Assembly: GCA_034769895.1 (NCBI GenBank)
Contig: CM068372.1
Coordinates: 378,176,910-378,240,909 of the forward strand
Direction of reading: 5' to 3'
Source: Magicicada septendecula
Taxonomy: Eukaryota > Arthropoda > Insecta > Hemiptera > Cicadidae
Length of the DNA: 64,000 nt
The notes under the pieces were generated by a model. That model did no database searches, was not told the origin of the DNA, and saw only the letters and a program-made list of their open reading frames with translations. Position 1 is the stretch's first letter, and every line of letters begins with the position of its first letter. The translations under genes were made by a program, and so were the position numbers. Below, piece by piece: positions 11,802 to 23,910 of this stretch.

Positions 11802-12604
11802 GGTACAATTTGTTCTTTTGTTATGAGCTCATTTTAATACTTTTATGTTAAGTGAAATTTTGAATACTTGAATTTATTTGTTATTTGGTCATTTCAAATA
11901 AAATTGATGTGAAAATAAATACGTATATTTTTGTTGTTGGAACGTTCTCACCAAAGTCGTGTAGGCCTCCTCGCACTGCTAGAATCGTCCAGACTAGCAC
12001 AATCGGTATAGTTTTACTGCGTTTTACGGCGCACCGTCGTGTCGACCCACGTAACACCTCGGACCGATTCTATACGCTGATCTATTTGGGACGATCCATC
12101 GGCCGATGACGCCTACACAAAGCCGAACTTTTAACGTTCTTCACAACATGTTTTAGATATAGTTTATTAACCACTTACAGTGGTTTAAAAGTTAAACTTC
12201 ACTTATTAGTGAGCGATCTGCCGGCCGGCTATGATCACAGTTGCAGATGAAATGACATCGAGTCGTTGTTATATGTTGCCGAGGTGGGGTGAACCTGCGT
12301 CACTCGTTCTTTGTTAAGTTGTTGACAGCATCGTGTTGTGGATGTAAACACATTCTCGGCCGCTGACGTAATTAAGGATCGTCACTGTTATCGCAACAAA
12401 TTACATACTGTTTTTGTGATGCTTCACAGTTTTTTGCTATGAATCGGTCCAAATCCTGGCAAATATTATACAGTCCACTCACTATATATTCATACCGGTT
12501 ATTTAATGTTGGTTTAATTATGACCAAACTAAAAATACAATATTTATGGTTTTATTTACCATACTTAAGGTAATTATAAAATGTACCATGATTGTACCAT
12601 TACA
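11318..12604 (-). repeat. Element B 5' LTR
   Basis: Copy of 6442-7733; TG...CA on the minus strand. CT run at 11741-11799. Differences from the 3' LTR are few, mostly transitions and run length. Confidence 0.88.
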
Positions 12605-14695
12605 CCCTCAATGAGAGGATTTATGATGAAGCATAAAAACTCTCATTGACACACTTATACTTCCTAAAGGGATCAGCTAGGATATGTCGCCACAACCCCT
12701 TACTGTTTACATAACAAAAATACAATCACTTACCCTTGGTCCAATGATGGTGACAGTACCTGCATGACCTTACTGGACTTCTCCGGAGAGATCCCAACAC
12801 CGCAAGGCCGACAGGCACGTAACGCTCCTGCTCTGACACGCCGGCCAGCTCAGGACTGCCGTCACAGCATCACCAGACACTGAAACAACAAATCAAAAAT
12901 ATTAAAATAGTGGCCTGGTACAATACCATATCCCTAACTGATCTGTTTCCCCTTGGCTATGTGCTGGTTTGTGTTAAGAAGCACTGGGTTTTGTTTAACT
13001 CCTAACACCTAGGATCATTACACCTAGTACAAGAATTATTATACAGACGTTCAATTCTCTTAGTTCACTACCATTTACATTTATAAAATTTTTTCGACTC
13101 CAATCGATAATAATTAATCCTTTCCCATTTACAAGAAGAAATACAAGTCTTTATACTAAGGCAATAATACATTCAAAACATTTAAACACATAATCAAAAT
13201 TTACTCAACTAAAATTATCTATATCTCCCCCTTTCTACAATTCTGAAATATTTTCTCTTTTATAAAATATTATTATTATTATCATTATTAACAGAAATTC
13301 TATTATCCGGCGCTGTTAATAATCATCATCCCCTTTTCTTCTCCACACACACTATTTCCTAATACATAATAAACATAATACATCATAATAAACATTGTGA
13401 TTATTACATTAAAATAACCAATTCAAATTTAACTTTGATCAAAATTTACACACCTTACATCTTTAAATTTGCGTATAAAATTAAAACATTACATTTTAAT
13501 TTCAATTGAACTTTTATTAATTAGCCATCAATTATTTATCATTTACTACCATTTAATTCTTCACAATTTCAACTTTATTATTAACCTTCATTTTACATTA
13601 CCTCTCAGTTATTATTACCTTTCTATTATGAATTTTCTACTTAACCTTTCACATTTTTAATTTGATTAGTCTGGGTGACTCCTGTATTCACTATGCTTTG
13701 ACTTATCGAATAGGCATTTATATAGCTAACCTTACTCACCTTTCTTCCTACTGACAACCACTACTAACCACCAGATTTACATATTATGACACCAATCTCT
13801 CAATTATTCTCTAATTCCACTTACCTCAATTTATTCTCCTCTTTGTACTAGGATGTGTGTTCCCAACCTGGCCATATACATTCCTAACCATTTGCCCCCC
13901 ACCAAATATCAGCAAACACTCCCTTAAACTACTCTATCACTTGCCACAACGCCGCACGCTGATCACTCCTTACACCACTACCCTTACTACAAAATATCAC
14001 CATCAACAAATATATTTACCATTTACTTTACTCACCTTCTCTATATATAATCATTAACACCACTGTGTCCTTAAAATATCTAATACTCTCTTTGTGTGTT
14101 ACTGGTATCTCAAAATTCTTATTTTCTAACTCCCATTAACTTTAATTGACTAACTCACATGCCTTTATTTTAATAATTATCACCCAGGCTCTATCCCTTT
14201 TTAACACTTTACATTTCTGTGATCATTGACAATTGCATTAGAAAATTCATCCCTCACCTACTAATAACAATACATCTCAATATCCAAATATATTACATGC
14301 TTAATCATTTATTATTCATTAAAAGCTAAATCTCATCAAATCATTTTACTTCATTGTCAAACTTCCTTTTACACAATTTTAATTAAGTAATTAATCTTCA
14401 GTTATTTAATTCAATTATTTAAAATTTCATAATTACCTTCATCACTTGTTTAGTCAAGAAAATGTTAATTGTTATTATTAAATCAATTAAACTATAACTT
14501 CTTGTTACATACATGGTTTACATAAAATTACATGTAATACACAACATCAAGAATACACAAATACATTGACATTAATACACAAAAAAATATACAATCCAAC
14601 TTATAATTTGTTGCCATTAACCAAAATCAGTTCATAAACAATCCATTTTAAAACCACTGTTCACATATATTAATGTTCATAAACAATAAAACACT
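12605..14695 (-). other. Element A 3' noncoding region
   Basis: About 2.1 kb with no coding capacity, beginning with the duplicated ccct and 'caatgagagg'. It holds the exon-like block (12734-12879) and AT-rich DNA similar in order to B's and D's region (for example 'cctggccatatacattcc' near 13868). Confidence 0.7.
12734..12879 (-). other. Exon-like conserved block (copy in A)
   Basis: Bracketed on the minus strand by TTTCAG and GTAAGT. Same internal motifs as the copies in B, C, D and E. It has a 1-nt length change relative to C that would break any shared reading frame. Confidence 0.6.
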
Positions 14696-15121
14696 TCATC
14701 CTCCATCATCGAACAACAGTCGAGTCTTAGGTCTATACAACTTATTTTTTACTAAATATATGATATTATTATTGTCAATATAATACTTATTTAAATTTTT
14801 ATATCTTTCCACAATGTCGTTTGAATTAATAGGCTTATTCCATATCAATTTAACATGTACCATGTCATCATCGGGTATGGTCCTGTCACCTTCAGTATTA
14901 TCTGTCCTGATTAGGTAAGTTATAAAGTCATTACTGTCGTCATCACAGTTATCTACTACTACACCCTTTACTTCACAAGGTAAGTAATTGTTATCATTAT
15001 TGTCATCATCTACTATTGCTGCTATCTCAATTTCACTACAAGGTACGTATTCACTATAATTATCTACCATCTCTACTCCTAACCTTTCTACAAATTCTCT
15101 ATAGTTTCTTTTTACTTTAAA

Positions 15122-15190
<69 letters not shown>

Positions 15191-15992
15191 AAAATATGTA
15201 GGGGACACTAGCTCATAATTACTGCACCATCTATGAAGTGCACAAAAAACCCAGGGAAATTTATTTGTAGACATATCGTCTCCCAAATATACACTGAAGG
15301 AACTCTCGTCTTTCCTAAACACATGTGAAGCCTTTACTTCACCCCCTACTACACCATTAAGGGAAAAATTTACCCCCTGCATCCCTTTTACAAATATACT
15401 TTCTCTCCCCTTTCTCTCTGACTCAACACACACTAATCTCTCATCATTCTCATCTTCTACTCTCTCTAAAATTTCGTTATCACTATCAATATCCACACAA
15501 TTATTTTCTAACACCATATTTTTATTTGTATTGTCATAATTCTCGTCTACTTTATTCTTTGGTCTATCGAACTTCTCATTTACTAACGCTACTATTTTCT
15601 CTTTCGTTTGATCGAAATGTGCATGCATCAATTCTTTTATCGAACTGAAAATTTTGTCTTTGGATTTCATATTTCATTTAATTGAAATTAATTTTATCAT
15701 TTTGTTCATCGAATTTATTATTAAAACTACTCTTAATTTCTTTAATTTCGCTTTTTTGCTCATCACATTTCTTATCTATCTTTAACAGTAATTGCATCAT
15801 TGCACTGATCTCATCTGTTTTATTTTTGTACTGAGTTGAGATGGGTGTTGATTGAACTGTATTTACTTAGACTAATCCGGTAGCACTGAACTCACCGATT
15901 TGGCTAATTGGGGTTAATTGAACGCCCATCTCACTCGTAAATGTTTCGTCAGTGACGCTAACGGTCTCGTCATTATTTTTATTAGTACTCAT
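14696..15992 (-). pseudogene. Gag-like protein with C-terminal DGG domain (element A), broken N-terminus
   Basis: The original start is probably ATG 15990-15992, giving the same N-terminal region as C and B (EISAMMQLLLK..., DEQKSEIKEIKSSF). It is broken by an in-frame TAA and further disruptions before 15670. From 15670 a 324-codon frame is open to the stop: an acidic linker, the conserved VESER..ESIFV-G-QGV / GGE / KDESSFSVYLGD / STN / RWC block, an Arg-Glu run encoded by a CT microsatellite (15126-15184), FKVKRNYREFVERLG, and the end KLIWN...YKNLN...NKLYRPKTRLLFDDGG. The repeat run replaces a Glu/Arg-rich segment in B. Function is unknown; it may be a Gag-derived packaging protein. Confidence 0.7.
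15126..15184. repeat. CT/GA microsatellite inside the Gag-like frame of A
   Basis: Pure CT run read as alternating Arg-Glu on the minus strand. Pure CT runs also occupy B's LTRs and the solo LTR at 36 kb. Confidence 0.85.
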
Positions 15993-16118
15993 TTTGCTTA
16001 TTTATACACATGCATGCACATAACCTTATAACCCTATTTCTACGTCTATGTTTACGTATCTTCAAATTATATATATTACTTCAGATAACTGTTCCGCCCC
16101 TTCTAGTAGGCTTACTCC

Positions 16119-16139
16119 ACATAAAATCACATTTTATGT
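16119..16139 (-). promoter_or_regulatory. Leader stem-loop after the primer binding site (A)
   Basis: Inverted repeat acataaaat / attttatgt around a 3-nt loop, immediately downstream (minus strand) of the Lys primer binding site. Counterpart of 11271-11291 and 26507-26536. Confidence 0.5.
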
Positions 16140-16140
16140 A

Positions 16141-16160
16141 GAGTCCCTGTTCGGGCGCCA
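16141..16160 (-). other. Primer binding site for tRNA-Lys (A)
   Basis: The minus strand reads TGGCGCCCGAACAGGGACTC, one base after the LTR. Its first 18 bases are the classic complement of the tRNA-Lys 3' end, including the CCA complement TGG. Confidence 0.85.
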
Positions 16161-16161
16161 T

Positions 16162-17271
16162 TGTTATTTTAATTTTTTAATGCAACAAAATTAATATGGA
16201 ATATCAATAACTTTAACCAAACATTTTGTTCAGGCGCCATCTTGTTATACAAGAACATTGTAAAATTTGCTTACCTTTAAGGGCAGAATTCGGTTAAGCG
16301 AACTCGAAGTAGCGGAATATGTTATCTGAAACGTTTACCAATGACATTACCTTTTATTGTCATATTACGTACAAAACATGTGACTCTACCGTGCACAACA
16401 AACACGCTGCTATATACCATTAGGCGTTGCGCCATGAGACGCAGTTCCATTATTCAAAATTAAAATTCCCCTTAAACATTTCAATAGCCCTCCAAAATAA
16501 CATATTCAATTATATTTTTATGATATAATTAGAATTACTCACAACCCAGCACTTATTAAATGTAGTTAGACATTCTCTCATTCACTCACACTCGCATTCC
16601 TGGTACAATTTTCTTTTAATTTTCCCCAAATTGAGCTCATTTATAACTGAAATTTTGTATTGACCCTTATTTATATTTTTCTAATACCCCCCATTTGTCA
16701 CTTAGCTGAAATCAGTCCTCCAGACGTCCCGTCGCTAAACTCACACTATAGGTGTGAAAACGTTTACCATACTTTGTGTTTGTGTTTTACATGGTTTAAC
16801 GTTGAACTGTTACTTGGTTTTTTTTATACAATAATTCACTTTTTAATTGTATTGACGGACGTCCGAGACTTAGTTTTTATAAAATTTTGATATACGGCCG
16901 GCCGGCGTAAGTGATGATTCGTGACTAAGGACGATCTGCAATGCTTCAGTTCAGAGGTGGGGAGTAGCTGCGTCACCAGTTTCTTTTGTGTAGAGATACA
17001 CACCTTAGTTGTTTACAAGCGCAGAAATTGCGTTTCGCATACTTTTGTATGACGTATACATGGGTGCAGCCTGTTGACACATTCGTCTAACAAAATGTTG
17101 TTGTTTCTGGACGTACACTCTCGGCCTTGACGCAATTCCTGTACACTCGATATTGTGCAGTTGCAAACCTTCATAAAACTTTACTAATTTCGTGTATGTG
17201 ACTTTGAAATAAAATACAATTTATATCGATTATTCCCCAAAATACAGTAGGGCCAGAATTGTACTGTTACA
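16162..17271 (-). repeat. Element A 5' LTR
   Basis: 1110 bp, starting TGTAACAGTAC on the minus strand and ending next to the primer binding site. Carries the gccggccggc palindrome and the cggacgtccg palindrome near 16857. Confidence 0.85.
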
Positions 17272-18293
17272 AATCGTATTACCTACCTTTATCGGTAATT
17301 GACCAAAGTGTCGTCTGGTGTACTTTAGCAGAGAAAAACAACAGGTGAATACAATTGACAAATACATGTTTATACGTTCACTTAACACATTTTTATTTCA
17401 TCTTATCTTGCCATCAAATACTACCATAACTCCCACATCGTCTCTTTTTACCATAACATTTCGTCTCTCTTTTACGTTACATTGAAAATAGATTGTGAAA
17501 TATACTTAACTCTATTTAATAAACTAGACCATATTTATTTCAAAGCAACCCAGCTTGCTCACTCACTCATTCATTCCTCATACTTTTTATACCATAAAGC
17601 ACTTTTTTTATTGAATTGTCATAATTTAATATTAGTGAATTGAAGTTAATTAAAATTGAAATATTTTGTCTGTTCAAATTGTTTAAATTATGTACTCATT
17701 CCTTCATCCACGTGGTTTCGCCATCACTGTTAACACTTGATTCTGCTGACACACTCCGAATATAAGTTTAGAATGTTACTATTTGTCGGTTACTTCTGTT
17801 CAGTCACTTTATATGGTTGACTGTTACTTTAATTTAAAATAGCAAGATTTACTGGTCGGCCGACCCTAATTAGCTCGAGCGATATTTTACATGACCGTAC
17901 GGTCAGGAGTTCTAATTCGACTGAGGCAACAAGCTGCTGGGGTGACACGCTTCGTTCTTTGTATGCAAATCACTACGTGGCCGCTAACCGGATGTTTCTT
18001 CCATAACTCGTTCTCTCATTGGCTTAAAAGGCACCACGTCACATGATAATTTGTTGTATTTTAGTGTTCCTTCCATTATCGACTTCGAGTTGGAGAGTAT
18101 AGAGAGTGGCACACGCGCAAACATCCACATTCCAATGTTTTTATTGCTTTCGTACCTAGTGCCGCCTGGCACGAGGTGAATACAGGGTGTTACATAATTA
18201 AGTTTTCATGACCATAAATGGTGCCCACACAGATTAGTCCCAAATTTATTAAATTGAAAAAAAAAATAGACCCTTCAAAATTGTCCCATTACA
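17272..18293 (-). repeat. LTR-like sequence H, interrupted by element A
   Basis: Minus-strand start TGTAATGGGACAATTTTG (18293) matches the start style of the solo LTR at 37 kb. Inside are the usual CT-rich 'ctcactcactcattcattcc', 'aacccag' and 'ggtcggccgacc' landmarks. Its other end should lie at about 5301-5321, left of A. No target duplication was identified and no internal region is present, so it is probably an old solo LTR. The 62-codon frame at 17984 has no known domain. Confidence 0.45.
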
Positions 18294-18384
18294 ATCTAGT
18301 CCTGTTCCTTAAATATCTGTAATGCATTTAATTTACTTTTGTTGTTGCTTGTTATTTATAAGTTTTTACTCATGTATTTATATT

Positions 18385-18596
18385 TATTTTATTACAATTT
18401 GTTTTTTTATTTTTATTTGTAAAATTTTGTTTATTTTCATTCACTCTTGTGGCTTACTGTTATGTTTTTATTATACGTTTCTGATGTTTTTTCACATTAT
18501 TTTTTGTGGTATTACATGTAGGGCTACTCTAAATTATTTAATTGCCCCGAGTTTCGCAACTGATTTGTCTAACCAGTGTTAGTTTGTTTACTACTA
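18385..18596 (+). repeat. Repeat G, copy 2, left part
   Basis: Matches 3741-3952 of copy 1 and breaks off at a TA dinucleotide (18595-18596), where the DNA transposon begins. Confidence 0.65.
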
Positions 18597-18632
18597 TAGT
18601 TAACTGCATGGAAGTAGTATCGTCAAGGTCAC

Positions 18633-19804
18633 ACCGCTTACTTACAGCGTTGCCACTAAGCAACAGTTTCCCTTTCTTCCAAAAAATGCTACACTAGTAA
18701 GTAGGCCTACTTAATGTAAAGAATATAACAAAGTGATTTTTAAATTAAATATTTACTTTGTTGTTGTCAATAAGGCCTCCATTAAAATCATTTTTTGTGC
18801 TTTAAACTGTTGAACATTCTAAAATCAATGACAATAGAAGACTGAAAAAACGATACATTTTGAAGGTTCATAGATGCCTACTGTAGACATTTTATAGATA
18901 AAATTTAATGTTATTTAAAGTAGAAAACATTTTAAAATCATACGAGTATCACACAGTTGTTCTGATTTTGTAAGATAGTGTAATATAAGGTTATCTTGCG
19001 TTGTACTGTATTTTTTTAAGTAAAATTTTACAGGGAGAAAGTTTCTAATACATACATTAGAATACATTGTTACATTGTCAATAATTCTTAATAATAATTA
19101 CATCACAATTAATACATTGTTAATAACTAATTAACAATTAATTTCTGTAACTTATACATAACATTCAATGCGACGCGTCAGCTATAGTTTGTTTGAACGA
19201 ATTTTCATACGCATCCTGTGTCTTAAGCTTGCCCCATTTAATTATTGAAGAGACACCGCACTATCCGTGACTCCGAAAAATATTCTATTTTTATTTCCTG
19301 CGCTGCTTATTAATAATTAAGTAAAAAAATTAGAACTATACTATAAGACGTTACATGCACAAGTAGCATAAAAATAATGGTATGTATAAACGTGAAATGA
19401 ATTGGATTTCTTAAGAAAATAAGGATAATTTTATAAACAACAAATACAAATGCCTCATGAAATAAATTTAAAATTCCTTATACATATTAATATATTATAA
19501 ATCTTTAAATATAGAATTTAAATTTATAATTCTATATTTTATGAATTGTCCTTACAAATTTTATAATTAAAATTTTCCTTATTTTATAAACTATAGAATT
19601 CTTATGACTATTATAAATAAGCAGTATGTTGAAAAACTCACCTCAAATCGGGTTAGTCACACAATTATCACTTTGCAAAGTGATAGCACAGAGCACATTC
19701 ATAACACTCCTGAAGAAAACACGCACACACGGTTTTTTATGTTTCAATAAAAATAGAAAATACTACGCTTCGCTATAGACACGTTTACCACTTTTGTACA
19801 CTTT
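18633..19804. other. Noncoding 3' part of the Sailor-like transposon
   Basis: AT-rich, no frame with a recognisable domain. Contains ataataattaca-type simple sequence near 19085 and a short palindrome of tataatat/taaattt units near 19490-19570. Confidence 0.5.
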
Positions 19805-21224
19805 TTAACACTCCTGCAGTAATTCGTCTTCGGATTCACTGGACTCAGGTTCGCTGTCATTACTCACACGTAAGTGTATGATGAAGGGCTCCACTGTGGT
19901 GTCTCTCGTGCACTGCTTTGAGTAATCGGCTTCTTGTAGTGCCTCCGTATGTCTTACGCACTTCTCCCAGTCTTCCTGAGTTATCCTGCCCAAAGCTTCG
20001 TCTGCAAGTTGTTCAGTATCAGCTAATCTGAAAGTTGTATTCTTGTTTGCAACATACCGTTTAACTTAGGGCCCATATCAGCTCGATCGGATTATACTGA
20101 CAATGATATGGTGGCAGGCGCACTACTGTATGTCCCATTTCATTTGCCAGTTGATCCAATTCGTACGTCTTCTTGGCCGTTCGGATCTCTTCTTTAGAAA
20201 GAAGTTCATCCCTGGTTTCAGCTGTGGAAAATGAAATTCTCTTCTTCCGCAGCCACTCCATGATATCCGCTTTACGCCAGTTTGAACATGGTGGTTTATC
20301 TATTTGTACAGAATGATAGCTGGCATTATCCATCACGATGACAGAGCCTTCTTCCAAGGAGCGCAACATACCAACAAACCAGGTCTTAAAAACTTCAGCA
20401 TTCATTTCTGTGTGGTAGTCAGATTCAGCTGAATGCTTACTGCCACGAAAGACAAGCGAAAGGTTTCGCACCTGGTATGAAACCTGTACTTGCGGATCCA
20501 GCATGTGCAATAATCAGCCGGCCACCTCTACCAGTAGGTACTTTCAGCCCACCGTTCCCTCTGGAGTCTTGCTAGATGTATTTATTCGTATGATTCTGTG
20601 ATATCCAGGTTTCATCCAAATAAATTATAGGACTGTTGTCCTCCGTATGATGTACGTATATGCATGGTTCTCAAAAACTTTGCTCTCAAGGCAGCAATGT
20701 CTCTGCGTTCCATTAAAAATTTTCGTCCATCGTTGCACCTCTTAAATTTAAAACCAAGCACTTTCAGAAGGCGAAGTACGGAGGCTTCTGAACCAGAATA
20801 ATTGATTTTCTGACTGAGATCAGCTCGAATTTTGCTTGCAGTGGGGTATTCCCATCGGTCGTAATATTCTAGTATGGTCCTGCGGACTATTTGTTTATTA
20901 AAGTCATACAGTTCAGTGTTTTTGTGTTCCCTTTCCTAGAACTGAACCCAACGCTCACGCCTTGATCATCTGCCGAAGCAACGGTATTGCTAATACATTG
21001 CACCGACTGTTCAGAAATACCACAAGCTTCCGCTGTCAATTTTCGAACTTGTGCAAAGTTTATGTTCCTCCTGGCTTCTTCATTATACACAAGATTTTTA
21101 AAAACTTGTAAAGGTTTGCTATGATGACTTTACTTAGTTTTCTAATGTCCTCTCGGCCCACATGTACACCACTGTTGCTTGTACCCCAACTAAGTGTAGG
21201 ATACTGTTCCTCAATATCACTCAT
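19805..21224 (-). pseudogene. DDE transposase, Sailor/DD82E-like, decayed
   Basis: Probable start ATG 21222-21224 (MSDIEEQYPTLSWGTSN). An N-terminal DNA-binding part follows in another frame (NFAQVRKLTAEACGISEQSV, a helix-turn-helix-like pattern). Then come a degraded DETW-like first catalytic motif, and an open 149-codon stretch with the second Asp (VIVMDNASYHS) and the Glu (YNPIELIW). By my count 81 residues lie between them. The end is acidic (SEPESSESEDELLQEC). Several frameshifts and stops separate these pieces, so no active enzyme can be made. Confidence 0.75.
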
Positions 21225-22298
21225 AATAAATACAAATTATTGAAATAAACTAATACACACACTGTTTACAATAAAGACATCAACCGTTCACATGAAACGC
21301 ACAAAACGTCTGTCAGCAATACTAAGGACGATAAATAATATGTTGGATGTTTGTTGCTAATTCGTCTCTTCCTCACCTCGTTCACCCAACCTACTTGGAA
21401 TGGGGTACTGTAACTGAAATGGGATTGGCTTTTGCCACAAGAGCGACAATTTTGTTTACAGAAATTGCTCAGTCCTATTTTGTGCAACGGAAGAAAGGTA
21501 GTAGCGCGGCCAGTAAACATACACATTTTGAGGGGAGTGTAAAATGACAAATGCATTCATAAAAGTGTCAGACAGCAATATTTACCAAAAAGACATGCCG
21601 ACAGTGTATATGCAATTTGCATACCAAATGTGTACATATACCTAACAGAACTTCCGAACCATATGGCTTAAGAACGACCGTGCAGAGAACAAAAAAAGAT
21701 TCATTTACAAAAGGGAAAAGACCGTGAGTATGAAAAATTAAAGCAACAACAGCAGGCAAGGTCAGCGTTCTCAGACAACTGTCAGTCTGTAGGATAACCG
21801 CCCATGAAGAAAACAGTAAAACTTTAAATAAGTAAGTTCACTGTACGGAAAACACAAAATAACTGACCTAATGGTACTTCGTAAAGTTAGGGTGTGTATT
21901 GCTAAAAGCTTTAGATTCTAATATAAGAAAAACCAGTGCAGTATAAATCGTAGTTTCAGAGAACAAATCGTAACAAAAGAAGCCAAAGAAAGAGAAGAAA
22001 GCAAAGATAGAAATTCTGTAGATATTTACGCGACAACAAAAAATATGTTGCCGACTCCCATAAATTTTTATAGCTCAAATACTGGCGTCCAGAATTTAAC
22101 TGAGTAATGTTACCCACTAATTATTCCTGATAAAAAAATTCATTTATGCGATACGCATAAATAAATTTGAAACGAGCAATGTAAGGTGGATGTATGAAAT
22201 TTGCTTTCGTAACACTGCTAAAACGCTACACACTGCACTAGCCGGCAACAACGCTGGGAGAGGGGCGTGGAGGTGACAGGGAGAAGCAGTGAAAGTGA
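21225..22298. other. Noncoding 5' part of the Sailor-like transposon
   Basis: No recognisable coding sequence; small frames at 21266-21759 on both strands show no domain or similarity. Confidence 0.5.
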
Positions 22299-22336
22299 GT
22301 GACCTTGACGATACTACTTCCATGCAGTTGACTCTA

Positions 22337-22767
22337 GTGAAAACTTAAATTGGTATTCCCAAAGGGAGATAGGCCTATAAATTCTCTTGTTTCTTATTTT
22401 CATTTAAACAGTAATAGTTTAATAAAGTCAAGGTGTAAAGTAACACTGTTAATACTTTTAGTTTCAATTTATTTCTTATAACAAATTATATAGTATAGGT
22501 TATATAATATCTTCAAATAAATACACAGCAAGTAGGTTTATTAATATATTAATAGGTTTATCTAGGTGAAAATAAACCTACTTGCAGTGTATTTATTTGA
22601 AGATATTACATAGGAGACCAGCAGGCAACTCAAAACGAGTTACTTACAAAGGATAATATAGGTTATGTATAATTAGTATGTAATAACAGGTATTTGTACC
22701 TGTTATTTTTTGGAATGGTTTTTTCATACCTATTATTTAAAAATAACAGTTTAGCCCACCTCTACAG
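22337..22767 (+). repeat. Repeat G, copy 2, right part
   Basis: Continues copy 1 from about 3953 to its end 'agcccacctctacag'. Includes the same hairpin (22505-22608). Confidence 0.65.
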
Positions 22768-22805
22768 CTTACTGTGACTCTCTGATGAAAACTGGGGTGA
22801 CAAAG

Positions 22806-23910
22806 TGTTAACTTTACTTTTTATTAATAACAAAATAATATAAATACAATATTTACTTACCTCGTGGTTTACCATACTTCCGGTTGCCACGAGAGACAGA
22901 GACAGCTTTGGGTTCGAAATAACGACTCTAACAACTATTCTTGTGATATATAACATTCGTTTAATAAAACTGAACTGGCATAGTTTACATTTACAATAAA
23001 ACAAACATGGCGTCTTGTAAGACTCAGTATAACATGGCGGACCTCTACTTCCGCTTTATTAGTTATTAATTCATTTCAGTTATCTGTTTCATATTTATTG
23101 TGAACCCCCAAAACATTTTACTACTGCAGTATGTTTAGATTTTAGTCTTATCATAAAATTGTATTATTTCAACATAAACCAACGCCTCATTTTTTAATAG
23201 AAATGCCGGCATCTTTCACTCACACATTTGCTCTGTATTCTTCCATTTTCTCATTTCTGGTACATTTTATTAATCAAAATTTTTTTGAGCTCAATTCTTT
23301 AGTTACTTTATAATTATTAATTTTGTCACTTCCCTGGGTTGAAGATGTAGTCTCCCAATCATGTGTTCATCTCGGCCCGTTGTTCGGCGAACTTTTCTTG
23401 TTTTGTCGGTCTTTTCGTGCACTGAATTTACATTGTAACTGACTGTCTACTGAATACAGGTATATACTACCTTTGGATTACATTTTGATTGATTTAGAAC
23501 ACTTCAACTGGCCTAATTAAGCCAGCTAATAATCGAACGTGTGTACGCTCTGAGGTGATGATAGAGACTGAGAACGGGTCATACGCAAAATCTGCGTATG
23601 TAGTAGTGTCATGTCGTCACCGTCTTTTGTTTCATATGGCTGACGCCTTTGTTTTGCGTCATTCTTATGACGTTTTCACTTGTTTTATTATGTCTCATTA
23701 TTGTCTTTCCATTGGTTTTATATAACGTATGCGGCGGAATGCACGTAGGCTATGACCTTGTATTCGATATACACTGATGAAACTGCGTCGTGTTATTAAT
23801 GATTGGGAGAGTTGTTCTAACCATGTTTTATATATGAAAATACAATAAAAAATACAATAAAATATTTCCTTGTACCATAATTCCTTAAGACGGACATTTG
23901 TACCTTCACA
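22806..23910 (-). repeat. Element D 3' LTR
   Basis: 1105 bp, starting TGTGAAGGTACAAATG on the minus strand. It is followed by the polypurine tract (23911-23920, aaaccccctc on +) and the 'caatgagagg' box common to A, B, C and E. Confidence 0.8.

Larger units (their letters stand above)
6442..12604 (-). mobile_element. Element B: non-autonomous LTR retrotransposon nested in A's polypurine tract
   Basis: On the minus strand: 5' LTR (11318-12604), primer-binding-site-like sequence (11293-11316), leader stem-loop, Gag-like gene (9877-11140), 3' noncoding region with the exon-like block, 3' LTR (6442-7733). The target duplication ccct (6438-6441 and 12605-12608) falls in A's polypurine tract; removing B restores the tract seen in C, D and E. 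The LTRs are TG...CA, 1292 and 1287 bp, differing at about ten bases plus microsatellite length. There is no pol. The LTRs share a central block with those of C, so B may be a satellite of C-like elements. Confidence 0.88.
5322..17271 (-). mobile_element. Element A: non-autonomous Ty3/gypsy-like LTR retrotransposon, split by element B
   Basis: Reading on the minus strand: 5' LTR (16162-17271), Lys-type primer binding site (16141-16160), leader stem-loop, one Gag-like pseudogene (14696-15992), long 3' noncoding region, polypurine tract, 3' LTR (5322-6432). The target duplication is aatc (5318-5321 and 17272-17275). Without B and the duplicated ccct it is about 5.8 kb. No protease, RT, RNase H or integrase is present, so it must depend on proteins from an element such as C or E. 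Its LTRs differ at roughly fifteen positions by eye, more than B's, as nesting predicts. It is inserted in what looks like an older LTR (17272-18293). Confidence 0.85.
18597..22334 (-). mobile_element. Tc1/mariner-superfamily transposon, Sailor (DD82E)-like
   Basis: 3738 bp with 36-bp terminal inverted repeats (18597-18632 and 22299-22334; two mismatches; shared core gcatggaagtagtatcgtc) and a TA duplication on each side. It carries one decayed transposase (19805-21224, minus) with about 1.2 kb of noncoding DNA on either side. The unusually long element and the 81-residue D-to-E spacing match the Sailor family as I know it. The insertion splits repeat G, whose unoccupied copy is at 3741-4379. 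Confidence 0.8.
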
